Positions 7,688 through 16,508 of a DNA stretch of 23,302 bases are shown here, in pieces (position 1 is the stretch's first letter; each line of letters begins with the position of its first letter). Source of the stretch: an uncultured Oribacterium sp. (lineage in GTDB: Bacteria; Bacillota; Clostridia; Lachnospirales; Lachnospiraceae). Where the stretch lies: NCBI GenBank assembly GCA_900772695.1, contig CAAGRO010000120.1:1-23302 (forward strand), given 5' to 3'. The notes under the pieces are model-generated. The model was not told where the DNA came from, did no database searches, and saw only the letters and a program-made list of their open reading frames with translations. The position numbers and the translations under genes are program-made.

Positions 7688-8389
7688 TCAGACCTTAAAG
7701 CGGTACCCGACCCCCCAGATCGTTTCGATATACTGCGGCTTCGCGGAATCCATCTCGATCTTCTCGCGGATCTTCTTGATATGCACCGTGACGGTCGCGA
7801 TGTCACCGACGGAATCCATCTTCCAGATCTCCTTGAAGAGCTCCGCCTTCGTGTATACATGATTCGGATGTGAGGCAAGGAAATAGAGAAGATCGAACTC
7901 CTTCGTCGTAAAGGTACGCTCCTCTCCGTTCACGAATACCCGTCGGGCATCCGGATCGATCTTCAGTCCATGAATCTCCAGGATTCCGCTCTCCTCGCGG
8001 GTGCCGCCGACGAGACGCGCGTACCGCGCCATGTGCGCCTTCACACGTGCTACCATCTCCGACGCAGAAAACGGCTTCGTCACATAGTCATCCGCACCGA
8101 GTCCCAGTCCACGGATCTTATCGATGTCATCCTTCCGCGCTGAAACGATGATAATCGGTATATCCTTCACCTCCCGGACCTCCTTGCAGACCTGGAAGCC
8201 ATCCTTTCCCGGAAGCATCAGATCCAGAATGATCAGTGCATAGTCACCCTCCAGCGCCTTCTGAAGACCGGTATCACCGTCCGATGCGATATCGACGGAA
8301 AATCCGGAAATCTCCAGGTAATCCCTCTCCAGCTCCGCAATCGACTGCTCATCCTCTATAATCAGTATGTTCTTCTTATCCTCATCCAT
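7688..8389 (-). CDS. OmpR/PhoB-family response regulator
   Basis: A 233-residue two-domain DNA-binding response regulator. The receiver (about 1-120) has the acidic pocket E12-D13, phosphoacceptor D56 in ILDLMLPG, S83 and the conserved K105 in VTKPF. The C-terminal winged helix (about 135-233) contains TTKEFDLLYFLASHP and ends in the usual GVGYRF block. Its start lies 3 nt after the kinase stop, and its AGGAGGT ribosome site is inside the kinase gene, so the two should be translationally coupled. Gene order is kinase first, regulator second. Targets cannot be told; no matching direct-repeat binding site was recognised nearby. Confidence 0.95.
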   Translation of the reverse strand: MDEDKKNILIIEDEQSIAELERDYLEISGFSVDIASDGDTGLQKALEGDYALIILDLMLPGKDGFQVCKEVREVKDIPIIIVSARKDDIDKIRGLGLGADDYVTKPFSASEMVARVKAHMARYARLVGGTREESGILEIHGLKIDPDARRVFVNGEERTFTTKEFDLLYFLASHPNHVYTKAELFKEIWKMDSVGDIATVTVHIKKIREKIEMDSAKPQYIETIWGVGYRFKV

Positions 8390-8392
8390 GGT

Positions 8393-9439
8393 TTACACCT
8401 CCTTCGGACTCTTGATGTATTTACGTAAAACAAAATGAATCGTGGTTTCCTCGCCCTCCTTCGAGCTCGCCCAGATCCGTCCGCCACTGTCCTCTACGAT
8501 CTTCTTTACGATGGAAAGGCCGATCCCGGATCCACCCTTCATCGAATTGCGCGAGCTGTCCGCCCGGAAGAAACGCTGAAAAATATACGGCAGATCCGAG
8601 CGGGAGATGCCCTTTCCGTTATCCCGGATATTCACCTGGATGAAATCACCGGCATCCTCCAGACGCAGCGCGATCTCCTTTTCTTCCTTATCCATATACT
8701 TCACGGAATTCGAAATGATGTTACTGATCACCTTCCGGAGCTGCTCCGGATCCGCGATCATCTCCACCTCCGGGGCAATCGTATTACTGTAGCTGAATCG
8801 GATCCCCTGCGAATCCATATCGAGCCCGATCGCCTCCGCACAGTCCTGGAAATAATCCTTCACACAGATATGCTGAAAATCATACGGAATCTTATCCGAC
8901 TCGACCTTCACATAGTAGCGCAGCTCGTCGATCAGGCGATCCATCTCCGCCGCCTTGTTGTTGATGGTCCGAATATACTTCCGCTGCATCTCCGGACTGC
9001 TGGCGACCCCATCGAGCAGACCCTCGCTGTAGCCCTTGATCGCCGTCAGCGGCGTCTTCAGGTCATGGGCAATGTTGGTGACCAGCTCACGGTTGGCCGT
9101 ATCGTTTCGTATCTTCTCCTCCTGGGTTTCCTTGAGACGAATCCGCATCTCATCGAAGGCCTGCATCAGCTCACCGAACTCATCATTCGTCTCCGCCTCC
9201 AGCGTGAAGTCCAGATCTCCGGACTCGATACGCTTCGCCGCCGCCTTCAGCTCATCGACCGGACGCACGATGCCCATATAGATCCAGCAGATCAGAAAAA
9301 GACCCGCCAGAATCAGAATCGCCATATTCGTGCTCATCGTGATGTAGCCGCGGAACATCAGAAACATCAGCGCCAGCGGAAGAACCGTACTGATGAAAAA
9401 GCTGACGCCCACGCGCCCCATCAGTCCTATATGTTTCAT
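8393..9439 (-). CDS. Membrane sensor histidine kinase, HAMP-containing
   Basis: A 348-residue kinase partnered with the response regulator immediately downstream. Two hydrophobic helices (about 11-30 and 38-57) are separated by only a few residues, so there is practically no extracytoplasmic sensing domain. HAMP follows (about 57-110), then the HisKA dimerisation helix with phosphoacceptor H125 in NIAHDLKTPLTAIKGY. The ATPase domain has N-box NIISNSVKY (from 240), G1 DNGKGI (273-278), F-box YIFQRFF and G2 GGSGIGL (302-308). The ATG at 9439 has AGGAGA 8 nt upstream. The architecture recalls intramembrane-sensing kinases of Firmicutes that respond to envelope stress or a partner transporter, but no transporter gene adjoins it. 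Confidence 0.94.
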   Translation of the reverse strand: MKHIGLMGRVGVSFFISTVLPLALMFLMFRGYITMSTNMAILILAGLFLICWIYMGIVRPVDELKAAAKRIESGDLDFTLEAETNDEFGELMQAFDEMRIRLKETQEEKIRNDTANRELVTNIAHDLKTPLTAIKGYSEGLLDGVASSPEMQRKYIRTINNKAAEMDRLIDELRYYVKVESDKIPYDFQHICVKDYFQDCAEAIGLDMDSQGIRFSYSNTIAPEVEMIADPEQLRKVISNIISNSVKYMDKEEKEIALRLEDAGDFIQVNIRDNGKGISRSDLPYIFQRFFRADSSRNSMKGGSGIGLSIVKKIVEDSGGRIWASSKEGEETTIHFVLRKYIKSPKEV

Positions 9440-9484
9440 AACCAGTCTCTCCTGTCTTCATCTTCTTCAATTCTACATTATTTT

Positions 9485-9490
9485 ATTATA
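9485..9490 (-). promoter_or_regulatory. Possible -10 element for the two-component operon
   Basis: A perfect TATAAT on the minus strand lies about 45 nt upstream of the kinase start in an AT-rich patch directly after the glyQS terminator. No good -35 box is found at 16-18 nt spacing, so the assignment is weak. Confidence 0.3.
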
Positions 9491-9522
9491 ATTTCCATAT
9501 GTTACGAATTTGTGAATTCACG

Positions 9523-9554
9523 AAAAGGCCCATCCCGAACGGGATGGGCCTTTT
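9523..9554 (-). terminator. Rho-independent terminator of glycyl-tRNA synthetase gene
   Basis: A perfect 14-bp stem AAAAGGCCCATCCC (9523-9536) and its complement (9541-9554) around a 4-nt loop ends in TTTT on the minus strand, 25 nt after the synthetase stop codon. Confidence 0.92.
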
Positions 9555-9579
9555 ATCAAACTCTATTCTATATGCAGAC

Positions 9580-10974
9580 TTAGAATGCGAGCTTCTCCTC
9601 GAAGTAGCTCTTCAGCTGATCGATCGGAATACGCTCCTGCGCCATGGAATCACGCTCACGGATAGTAACGCAGTGATCGTTCTCAGAATCGAAATCATAG
9701 GTTACGCAGTACGGCGTACCGATCTCATCCTGTCTTCTGTAGCGCTTACCGATGTTTCCACGGTCGTCGTACTCGACGTTCCAGTACTTCGCAAGCTCAT
9801 CATGGATGGCCTGTGCCGGCTCTGCCAGCTTCTTCGAAAGCGGAAGGATACCTACCTTGACCGGTGCGATGGCCGGATGGAAACGAAGAACGGTACGCTC
9901 ATCACCACCCTCAAGCTCCTCCACATCATATGCTGCGCAGAGGAAAGCAAGGGTTACACGATCTGCACCGAGGGATGGCTCAACAACATACGGGATGTAA
10001 TGTGTATTGGTCTCCTCATCGAAGTAGGTCATATCCTGACCGGAGGTCTTCTCATGCTGTCCGAGATCGTAATCGGTTCTGTCCGCGATACCCCAGAGCT
10101 CGCCCCAGCCAAACGGGAAGGTAAACTCGATATCCGTGGTTGCCTTCGAATAGAAGCAGAGCTCCTCCGGAGAGTGATCTCTGGCACGGAGCATATCCTT
10201 CGGGATCCCCAGCTGAAGCAGCCAGTCAAGGCAGAACTGCTTCCAGTATGCAAACCACTCCAGGTCCGTATCCGGCTTACAGAAGAACTCAAGCTCCATC
10301 TGCTCAAACTCTCTCGTACGGAAGGTAAAATTACCCGGTGTGATCTCGTTACGGAAGGACTTACCGATCTGACCGATACCGAACGGAAGCTTCTTACGGG
10401 AGGAACGCTGCACGTTCTTGAAGTTTACGAAGATACCCTGTGCGGTCTCCGGACGGAGATAAACCGCGTTCTTCGCATCCTCGGTTACACCCTGGAAGGT
10501 CTTGAACATGAGGTTGAACTGACGGATACCGGTGAAGTTATGCTTGCCGCAGGTAGGACATGGAACCTGATGCTCCTCGATGAAGGCTTCCATCTCTTCC
10601 TTCGACATCGCATCTGCGGAACCACCGATATCGATGCCGTTTGCCTCTGCGAAATCCTCGATCAGCTTATCTGCACGGAAACGCTCGTGGCACTCCTTAC
10701 AGTCCATCAGCGGATCGGAGAAGGATGCGAGATGTCCGGATGCAACCCAGGTCTGCGGGTTCATCAGGATCGCACAGTCGATACCGACATTATATTTGGA
10801 CTCCTGGATAAACTTCTTCCACCAGGCTCTCTTTACGTTGTTCTTTAACTCAACGCCGAGATTGCCGTAGTCCCAGGTGTTTGCGAGACCACCGTAGATC
10901 TCGGAACCCGGGTAAACAAAACCTCTTGACTTCGCAAGAGAAACGATGGTGTCCATGGTGTAATTCTTTGGCAT
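9580..10974 (-). CDS. glyQS: Glycyl-tRNA synthetase, single-chain (alpha2) class II type
   Basis: A 464-residue enzyme that charges tRNA-Gly with glycine. It is the homodimeric eukaryote/archaea-like type, not the separate alpha/beta subunits of many bacteria. Motif 1 region begins with GFVYPGSEIYGG; a C-x2-C pair (C92, C95 in CKECHERF) and CPTCGKH form a likely zinc site; motif 2 is FRNEITPGNFTFRTREFEQ; motif 3 is EPSLGADRVTLAFL near residue 325; the anticodon-binding domain follows (PVKVGILPLSK onward). The start at ATG 10972-10974 has AGAGGA close upstream; the frame stays open 11 codons further but without support. It follows recO by 144 nt and ends at a strong terminator. No T-box consensus was found upstream. 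Confidence 0.97.
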   Translation of the reverse strand: MPKNYTMDTIVSLAKSRGFVYPGSEIYGGLANTWDYGNLGVELKNNVKRAWWKKFIQESKYNVGIDCAILMNPQTWVASGHLASFSDPLMDCKECHERFRADKLIEDFAEANGIDIGGSADAMSKEEMEAFIEEHQVPCPTCGKHNFTGIRQFNLMFKTFQGVTEDAKNAVYLRPETAQGIFVNFKNVQRSSRKKLPFGIGQIGKSFRNEITPGNFTFRTREFEQMELEFFCKPDTDLEWFAYWKQFCLDWLLQLGIPKDMLRARDHSPEELCFYSKATTDIEFTFPFGWGELWGIADRTDYDLGQHEKTSGQDMTYFDEETNTHYIPYVVEPSLGADRVTLAFLCAAYDVEELEGGDERTVLRFHPAIAPVKVGILPLSKKLAEPAQAIHDELAKYWNVEYDDRGNIGKRYRRQDEIGTPYCVTYDFDSENDHCVTIRERDSMAQERIPIDQLKSYFEEKLAF

Positions 10975-11118
10975 GTTTTCCTCTTTCTGTCGCCGGAGTG
11001 CGACCAAGAATAAAGTTAATCAGTACTGCGCCGATGGGCGCTTTTTCAAACTATACATCGCGCGCGCCGAAAAATCCAGCCCCCGCCTGTTTTTGCGCCC
11101 ATACAAACAGACGCCTTG
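10975..11118 (-). other. recO-glyQS spacer with alternative inverted repeats
   Basis: The spacer contains ATGGGCGC (11034-11041) and its exact complement 53 nt away (11095-11102). The first arm also forms a local GCGCC/GGCGC hairpin (11028-11041). The two pairings exclude each other. I see no clear promoter, terminator of recO or T-box; whether this is a leader is unknown. Confidence 0.4.
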
Positions 11119-11763
11119 TTACAGCGCTTTCAGTATATCAAGCGAGCGGAAGTGGTACGGCAGTGCATCGCGGAGCACGAGATCGACGTTCTGCGAGAAC
11201 TCGATGAGCACGCCCGGGGTCAGTGTGAAGGTGTAAAGCTTCGTGAGCGGCGACTCCAGTACATACTGCCAGGCATAGCAGCAGGCATCGGAGGCCTCCA
11301 GTGGCGGAAGCTCTGTGTACTCTCCATTTAAAAGGAGCACCCGGAGCTCGTAGATGCGCCGCACCAGTTCGTTCGGGATACTCTCCTTCAGAATCGCACG
11401 GAGCGAAAGATAGATGAGATTCACCAGCTCCTCCGCTGGAAGATTCTCCTGGGCGACGAGCTCTGCCAGCTCCAGCAGATACGAGCCGTAGCAGGCATGG
11501 ACGAGATCGAGGGCGATGTCCTCGAAGTACTCGTTCACCTTCACCGAGCGGAGATTATACCCGGCCTTTCCCTTCGTCACACTGAACGTACCGAAGACGA
11601 AGTTCCGCGTCGCCGCCATGAGAGGGGAGCCCGGCTTCTTCGCGCCCGACGCCCAGACGGTGATCTTTCCCTGCTCCTTCGTGAGAACGCTCAGCCGCTT
11701 ATCAAAATCACGGGACGAGGCCGAGTTCAGCACCAGCCCGTGAAAAACAAGTTCCTCCTGCAT
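11119..11763 (-). CDS. recO: DNA repair protein RecO (zinc ribbon absent)
   Basis: A 214-residue mediator of RecFOR recombinational repair that helps load RecA and anneal ssDNA. The N-terminal OB fold (about 1-80) is recognisable (VLNSASSRDFDKRLSVLTKE, WASGAKKP), the helical domain follows (YGSYLLELAELVAQE), and the C-terminal end YHFRSLDIL is the family's usual FKSLEIL block. It is shorter than typical RecO (about 240-255). The stretch around residues 150-165, where many RecO proteins carry a Cys4 zinc ribbon, shows only an adjacent CC pair. Start ATG 11763 is 5 nt after the era stop (translational coupling; weak SD). The neighbour era supports the assignment, since era-recO linkage is widespread in Firmicutes. 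Confidence 0.88.
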   Translation of the reverse strand: MQEELVFHGLVLNSASSRDFDKRLSVLTKEQGKITVWASGAKKPGSPLMAATRNFVFGTFSVTKGKAGYNLRSVKVNEYFEDIALDLVHACYGSYLLELAELVAQENLPAEELVNLIYLSLRAILKESIPNELVRRIYELRVLLLNGEYTELPPLEASDACCYAWQYVLESPLTKLYTFTLTPGVLIEFSQNVDLVLRDALPYHFRSLDILKAL

Positions 11764-11768
11764 GGCAC

Positions 11769-12665
11769 TCAGGTCTCGTCCTTAAAGCCGTAGTTCTTCA
11801 GGAAGGTATCCGAATCGCGCCAGTCCTTCCGTACCTTGACGAAGAGCTGGAGATTCACCTTATCCTCCGTCATACGCTCGATCTGGATACGGGCACCGGT
11901 ACCGATCCGCTTCAGCATCGCGCCGCCCTTCCCGATGATGATGCCCTTATGCGCATCCCGCTCACAGACGATGGTCGCCTTGATGTCCCAGATGCCGGTC
12001 TTCCGCTGGTGCATCTCATCGATCAGCACCGCGATGCCATGTGGCACCTCATCCTTCAGCTTTCGGAGCGCCTGCTCACGGATCAGCTCACCCGCGATCT
12101 CACGCATCGTCTGGTCGGTCACGGTATCCTCATCATAGTAACGAGGCCCCTCCGGAAGGTACTGAAAAATCACCTTCTTCAGTTCGTCAATGTTTCGGGC
12201 CCGTGCGGCAGAGACCGGAACGATCTCTGTGAAATCCATAAGGTCACGATACTTCTCGATGGCCGCCGTCAGCTCGACCGCCGGATCCTTCAAGGTATCG
12301 ATCTTATTGATCACGAGAATCTTCGGCTTATCGTACTTCTTCATCACCTCTGCGATGTGCTGCTCACCGGCTCCGATATAGGTGGTCGGCTCCACGAGCC
12401 AGACGATGACATCGACGTCCTCGAGGGTCTTCTCCGCCACATGGTCCATGTACTCGCCGAGCTTGTTCGCCGCCTTATGGATGCCCGGGGTATCGAGAAA
12501 GATGATCTGTCCACGCTCGTCATCATACACCGTCTGGATACGACCGCGGGTCGTCTGCGGCTTCTCCGAGGTGATGGCGATCTTCTGTCCGATCACGTGA
12601 TTCATCAAGGTTGATTTTCCTACATTCGGGCGCCCCACGAGCGCCACAAAGCCTGTCCTTATCAT
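11769..12665 (-). CDS. era: GTPase Era
   Basis: A 298-residue ribosome-assembly GTPase that binds the 3' end of 16S rRNA. The G domain has Walker A GRPNVGKST (11-19), G3 FLDTPGIHK, G4 NKID and G5 VSAARA. The C-terminal KH domain carries the GIIIGKGGAMLKRIG loop. Length is standard. Its ATG overlaps the peptidase stop as ATGA, with GAGGAGC 7 nt upstream, and recO follows after 5 nt, so the three are one operon. Confidence 0.97.
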   Translation of the reverse strand: MIRTGFVALVGRPNVGKSTLMNHVIGQKIAITSEKPQTTRGRIQTVYDDERGQIIFLDTPGIHKAANKLGEYMDHVAEKTLEDVDVIVWLVEPTTYIGAGEQHIAEVMKKYDKPKILVINKIDTLKDPAVELTAAIEKYRDLMDFTEIVPVSAARARNIDELKKVIFQYLPEGPRYYDEDTVTDQTMREIAGELIREQALRKLKDEVPHGIAVLIDEMHQRKTGIWDIKATIVCERDAHKGIIIGKGGAMLKRIGTGARIQIERMTEDKVNLQLFVKVRKDWRDSDTFLKNYGFKDET

Positions 12666-15628
12666 TTAAAAAGCTCCTCTGTCGTCAGGAAAAGATCCTG
12701 ATGTGCATCGATTTCTGTTCCACTGCCGATGGTGCAGCCGGCACCGGTCGCCAGCATCGCCTCCACATAGTCCGAAAGCGCGCGGATATCCTCTACCGTC
12801 GTCGCAAGCACCTGGTCGCGCTCCCGCTGCAGTGTCTCGTTCGACACATGGGAGAGGAAGGCGCTGACACTGAGGGCGGCAACATTGGCGTTCGTACGTG
12901 GCGTATCCAGCTCACTGATGGCTCCGATGATGTATTTCGTCATATCCCGCTCACTCGCGCGGAAGCTCCGAAGATACGCCGGAAGTGCCTCGTAGCAGGC
13001 GAGGGTCTCCCGGAGGTGCGGATCCCGGTAAGAGCAGAGATAGCCCTCACCGGAGCGGCCGAAGCCGGCCATGCAGCCATAGGCACCGCCCTTCACACGA
13101 AGATTGAGCCAGAGATAGTCGTAGTTCAGAATCATCTTCAGTACGCGAAGCGCCCCGGTATACGGATGCTTCGTCGGATCATACCAGCCGGCCCGGGCAA
13201 CATAATTTACCTGGGACGGGGTCCGGAAGCCCTCGTTCCGGTTACCGTGAAGGATGAGCTGCGGCTTCTCTTCGTCGGCTTCTGTATGGGTACCGGCGAT
13301 ATAGTCTGCATCCAGTACCTCGCGGAGCAGCTCCTTCTCACGAAGATCACGGCGGTAGTTCTCCTTCCATGTCGGGTAGATCTGCTCGAGCGCCGCGATG
13401 CCCTGCGGCTCCGCCGTCGCCGACACAAACATGTTCTCGAGGCAGAACAGCTTATCCGCGACCTCCCAGAGCTTCCGGCCGAGGGCCTTCGGATCTGCAC
13501 GGAAGGCATCCGCGATGCGGTTCACGAAGTGGTAGTAGCTGATGCCGCCCACGAGGTCCTGGTAGCGTCCGGTGCCGGAGAAGTAGGAGCTTGCGCGGTT
13601 CACGGCATAGCTGTGGCCGGCGCCCTCGATCTTCATCCGTTCCCGGGAGCGGGCCTCCGCGAGGATCTCCGCCATCCGCTTCGCATCCTCGAACTTCGTC
13701 GTATGCAGGATCTCACGAATCAGTGCGAGAACATGGCCCAGGTGCTCATAGAGCAGCTTCACCTCCACACTGAAGATGCCGGTATAGTGATTATAGTGAT
13801 CGAGGTCCGGATACGCGTTCATATCGAAGTTCATGCCGCCGGTGTGCAGCAGAACATCCGAGGAGAGGTCCTGGAAGCTGTGCTGCTTCGTATCCATATA
13901 CGCGAGCACGGTCTTCAGGAGGCCGGCGTACGGCAGCTCCTCCTCGGTGAGGCACTGCGTGTTGAAATTGAGGCGGAGATACATCACGCCGCGGGTATCC
14001 CGGCTCGTCTCGAGCAGCAGGGTGTCCTCCACCCGCTTCTCCTCCCAGTGGTAGCGCTCGGCCTGCTTTCCGATATCAGCGATGCTGAGCAGCGGAAGCT
14101 TCCGTAGGTTTTCGTCGGAGGTCGGTTCCTCCTGGTAGGCCTTCAGTGCCTTCGTCTGTTCAATGCAGGCGATCCGTTCTGCCTGTGTCATACCGTTTTT
14201 CAGTGTCGCCAGCTTCTTCTCGAGCGCCTGCTCCCGCTTCTCGGTGAGGCCGCGCTCCGGCTTACAGATCACGAGGGCCGCATGCGGATTGTCGAGGAGA
14301 CACTCTGCGATCAGCTTCTCGAAGTAGCCGTGCTTCGCATCCTCGCGGAGCTCCTGATAGTACTGCGTGCAGAAGAGATACTCCCATGGTTCCCGGCCAT
14401 AGAGCCAGGTGTCCATCGCGGTCAGTGCATAGACGAGGCCCTTCGGTGAACGTCCGTAATCCGCCTCACGGTACTGGAACTCATCATGATTGATGGCGGC
14501 GAGAATCGCCTGCTGGTCGAGCCCCTCCTCCACCAGCTTCCGCAGGGTCGTGTCGATGATGGAGAGGAAGCGCTTCTTATCCTTCGCATCCGCCCCCTTC
14601 GCACAGACAGAAAAATACGGCTGGCGGATACCATCCTCGAAACCGCCGAAGATATCCTCTCCGATCCCGGCCTCGACGAGGGCCTGCTTGAGCGGCGCGC
14701 CCGGTGAGGACAGCAGCACATAGTCCAGGATATCGAGGGCGAGGTTCCGCTTGTTATCGAGGGCATCCACCGCGACGTTCCAGGCGAGGTAGGTGTTTTT
14801 CGTAAGCGGCTCCTGTGCTCCGACAGAGTACGAGATTTCCTCTTCGTGGAGGTGGGTAAATGCCGGCTGCAGCGGGATCTCGGAATCCGGATCGATCGCA
14901 TCATACGCCGAGAGGTAGGCCTCATCGAGCCACGCGAGCTTCTTCTCCATATCCATATCGCCGTACAGGATGATGTAGGCATTGGACGGATGATAGTAGC
15001 GCGCATGGAAGGCACGGAACTGATCGAAGTCGAGCTCCGGGATCACCTCCGGATCACCGCCGGACTCGTTGCCGTAGCAGGTATCCGGGAAGAGGGCGTT
15101 CATGATGTAGCGCTCGAGTACCGACTCCGGGTTCGAGAAGACACCCTTCATCTCGTTGTAGACGACGCCGTTATAGCGGAGCGCATCCTGCTCGTCCATC
15201 ATCTCATAGTGCCAGCCCTCCTGCTGAAGGATACGCGGATCCTCCACGCAGTTCGGATGGAACACGGCATCGAGATAGACGTCCATCAGGTTATTGAAAT
15301 CCTTCTCGTTACGGGAGGCAACCGGATACACGGTCTTATCCGGATACGTCATCGCATTCAGGAAGGTGTTGAGGGAGCCCTTCGCAAGCTCCACAAACGG
15401 ATCCTTCAGCGGAAACTTCTTCGAGCCGCACAGCACGGAGTGCTCCGTGATGTGGGCCACGCCGGTGCTGTCCTCCGCCGGGGTTCGAAAGGCGATACTG
15501 AAGACCTTATTGTCATCCGTGTTCTTCATGGTAAAGATACGGGCACCACTCTTCGTATGACGGTAGATGCACGCATCGGTCGAAAGTTCATCGATTCTTC
15601 TGGTCTCGATCAGCTCATAATTCTTCAT
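12662..15628 (-). CDS. M16C family metallopeptidase (presequence-protease / insulinase-like)
   Basis: A 988-residue zinc peptidase of the M16C type, related to mitochondrial PreP and bacterial homologues, which degrades peptides inside a closed chamber. The inverted zinc motif HxxEH is present as HITEH (H59, E62, H63), within GVAHITEHSVLCGSKKFP, followed by KGSLNTFLNAMTYPDKTVYP. The chain has the expected tandem arrangement: N-terminal catalytic half, M16C-associated linker region and an inactive C-terminal half. No signal peptide is visible, so a cytosolic peptide-clearing role is inferred. The start at 15628 has GAGGAA closely upstream. It lies 17 nt after the ydcF-like gene and overlaps era by 4 nt. 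Confidence 0.92.
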   Translation of the reverse strand: MKNYELIETRRIDELSTDACIYRHTKSGARIFTMKNTDDNKVFSIAFRTPAEDSTGVAHITEHSVLCGSKKFPLKDPFVELAKGSLNTFLNAMTYPDKTVYPVASRNEKDFNNLMDVYLDAVFHPNCVEDPRILQQEGWHYEMMDEQDALRYNGVVYNEMKGVFSNPESVLERYIMNALFPDTCYGNESGGDPEVIPELDFDQFRAFHARYYHPSNAYIILYGDMDMEKKLAWLDEAYLSAYDAIDPDSEIPLQPAFTHLHEEEISYSVGAQEPLTKNTYLAWNVAVDALDNKRNLALDILDYVLLSSPGAPLKQALVEAGIGEDIFGGFEDGIRQPYFSVCAKGADAKDKKRFLSIIDTTLRKLVEEGLDQQAILAAINHDEFQYREADYGRSPKGLVYALTAMDTWLYGREPWEYLFCTQYYQELREDAKHGYFEKLIAECLLDNPHAALVICKPERGLTEKREQALEKKLATLKNGMTQAERIACIEQTKALKAYQEEPTSDENLRKLPLLSIADIGKQAERYHWEEKRVEDTLLLETSRDTRGVMYLRLNFNTQCLTEEELPYAGLLKTVLAYMDTKQHSFQDLSSDVLLHTGGMNFDMNAYPDLDHYNHYTGIFSVEVKLLYEHLGHVLALIREILHTTKFEDAKRMAEILAEARSRERMKIEGAGHSYAVNRASSYFSGTGRYQDLVGGISYYHFVNRIADAFRADPKALGRKLWEVADKLFCLENMFVSATAEPQGIAALEQIYPTWKENYRRDLREKELLREVLDADYIAGTHTEADEEKPQLILHGNRNEGFRTPSQVNYVARAGWYDPTKHPYTGALRVLKMILNYDYLWLNLRVKGGAYGCMAGFGRSGEGYLCSYRDPHLRETLACYEALPAYLRSFRASERDMTKYIIGAISELDTPRTNANVAALSVSAFLSHVSNETLQRERDQVLATTVEDIRALSDYVEAMLATGAGCTIGSGTEIDAHQDLFLTTEELFK

Positions 15629-15645
15629 TCAGCTTCCTCTTTTTT

Positions 15646-16503
15646 CTATATATTTCCGATCAGACGATCCTTGAAGACCGCGATGGCCTCCCGGACGCTC
15701 AGGTGGACGAGCATCAGCTCACTCGTCTCGGTCGCCATCGGGCAGGCCTCCGGATAGCCGAAACGCGCCGCGATACGACAGGCCCGGAAGAGATTAAATT
15801 CGGAGGTGATGATGCCGAGGGTGATCGGCTTCTCCTCCCCCAGAACGACCTCGATTTCCTCCCCGTTCGTACCGCGCAGCGGCACCATAAGTCCCGGATG
15901 GCCCTTCGCTCTTTCCCGGAGTCGGGCCTCCCGATCCTGCTGTATCGTCCGAAGCGAGAAGCCGATCTTCTCCTGTGTGGAGTGGGAATAGAACTCCAGC
16001 AGCAGACGGTTCTCCGGGATGCCGGCCTTGATCATGTAGTAGTACATGACCGTCGCTTCGGTGCTTCGATCATAGTCGCTCCGGCCACCGGACAGCACGA
16101 AGATGGTGTCCGGATTTTCCTTCGCATACGCGACGGCACAGTCCAGGCGCTTCTTCAGCGACGGTGAGATCCGGTTATCGACGAGATCCGTCCCCATCAC
16201 GATCACATAGTCGAGGTTCTTCTGCTCGACCGTATGCGCATTAAAGAAGATCGTGCCGAGAAGGGCCAGCAGGACCAGCATCCAGAGACCATAGCTCGTA
16301 AAGATGAACACGAAAGGCCCCGGATGGATCCGCTTCTTCTCCCGCTGCTTTCTGCGGACATAGCGCACCAGTGCAAACATAAGAAACTGAACCGCTGCAA
16401 AAAGCGGCCAGAACCACAGAAAGCTGGTCAGTCCATGAATCATGATGATCGCGATCACATACAGCAGGGCCGCGACACCCAGTACGATGAAGATTCCTTC
16501 CAT
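15646..16503 (-). CDS. YdcF family (DUF218) membrane protein
   Basis: A 285-residue protein with three N-terminal hydrophobic helices (about 4-26, 29-48 and 66-88) separated by a basic RRKQREKKR loop, then a DUF218/YdcF domain beginning DYVIVMGTDLVDNRISPSLK. The domain contains the typical VLSGG segment and the ENRLLLE(F)xSxxTxE motif. Members include SanA and ElyC, envelope-associated proteins whose chemistry is largely unsettled; ElyC affects peptidoglycan/lipid-carrier balance. The stop of the U32 gene lies 5 nt before the ATG and no good ribosome site is seen, so translation probably depends on coupling. Confidence 0.85.
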   Translation of the reverse strand: MEGIFIVLGVAALLYVIAIIMIHGLTSFLWFWPLFAAVQFLMFALVRYVRRKQREKKRIHPGPFVFIFTSYGLWMLVLLALLGTIFFNAHTVEQKNLDYVIVMGTDLVDNRISPSLKKRLDCAVAYAKENPDTIFVLSGGRSDYDRSTEATVMYYYMIKAGIPENRLLLEFYSHSTQEKIGFSLRTIQQDREARLRERAKGHPGLMVPLRGTNGEEIEVVLGEEKPITLGIITSEFNLFRACRIAARFGYPEACPMATETSELMLVHLSVREAIAVFKDRLIGNI

Positions 16504-16508
16504 ACGCG

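Noticed and set aside
11028..11046. Plus-strand terminator (GCGCC/GGCGC followed by TTTTT)
   Set aside because: No plus-strand gene leads into it; the T-tract is more likely incidental, so it is reported only as part of the recO-glyQS spacer structure.
10975..11118. T-box riboswitch before glyQS
   Set aside because: The conserved T-box sequence and the specifier stem arrangement are not present, and the spacer is too short for a full T-box plus terminator.
12611..14107. Long plus-strand open frame (498 codons) opposite the M16 peptidase
   Set aside because: It mirrors the codon structure of the peptidase on the other strand; the protein has no recognisable family and no start signals.
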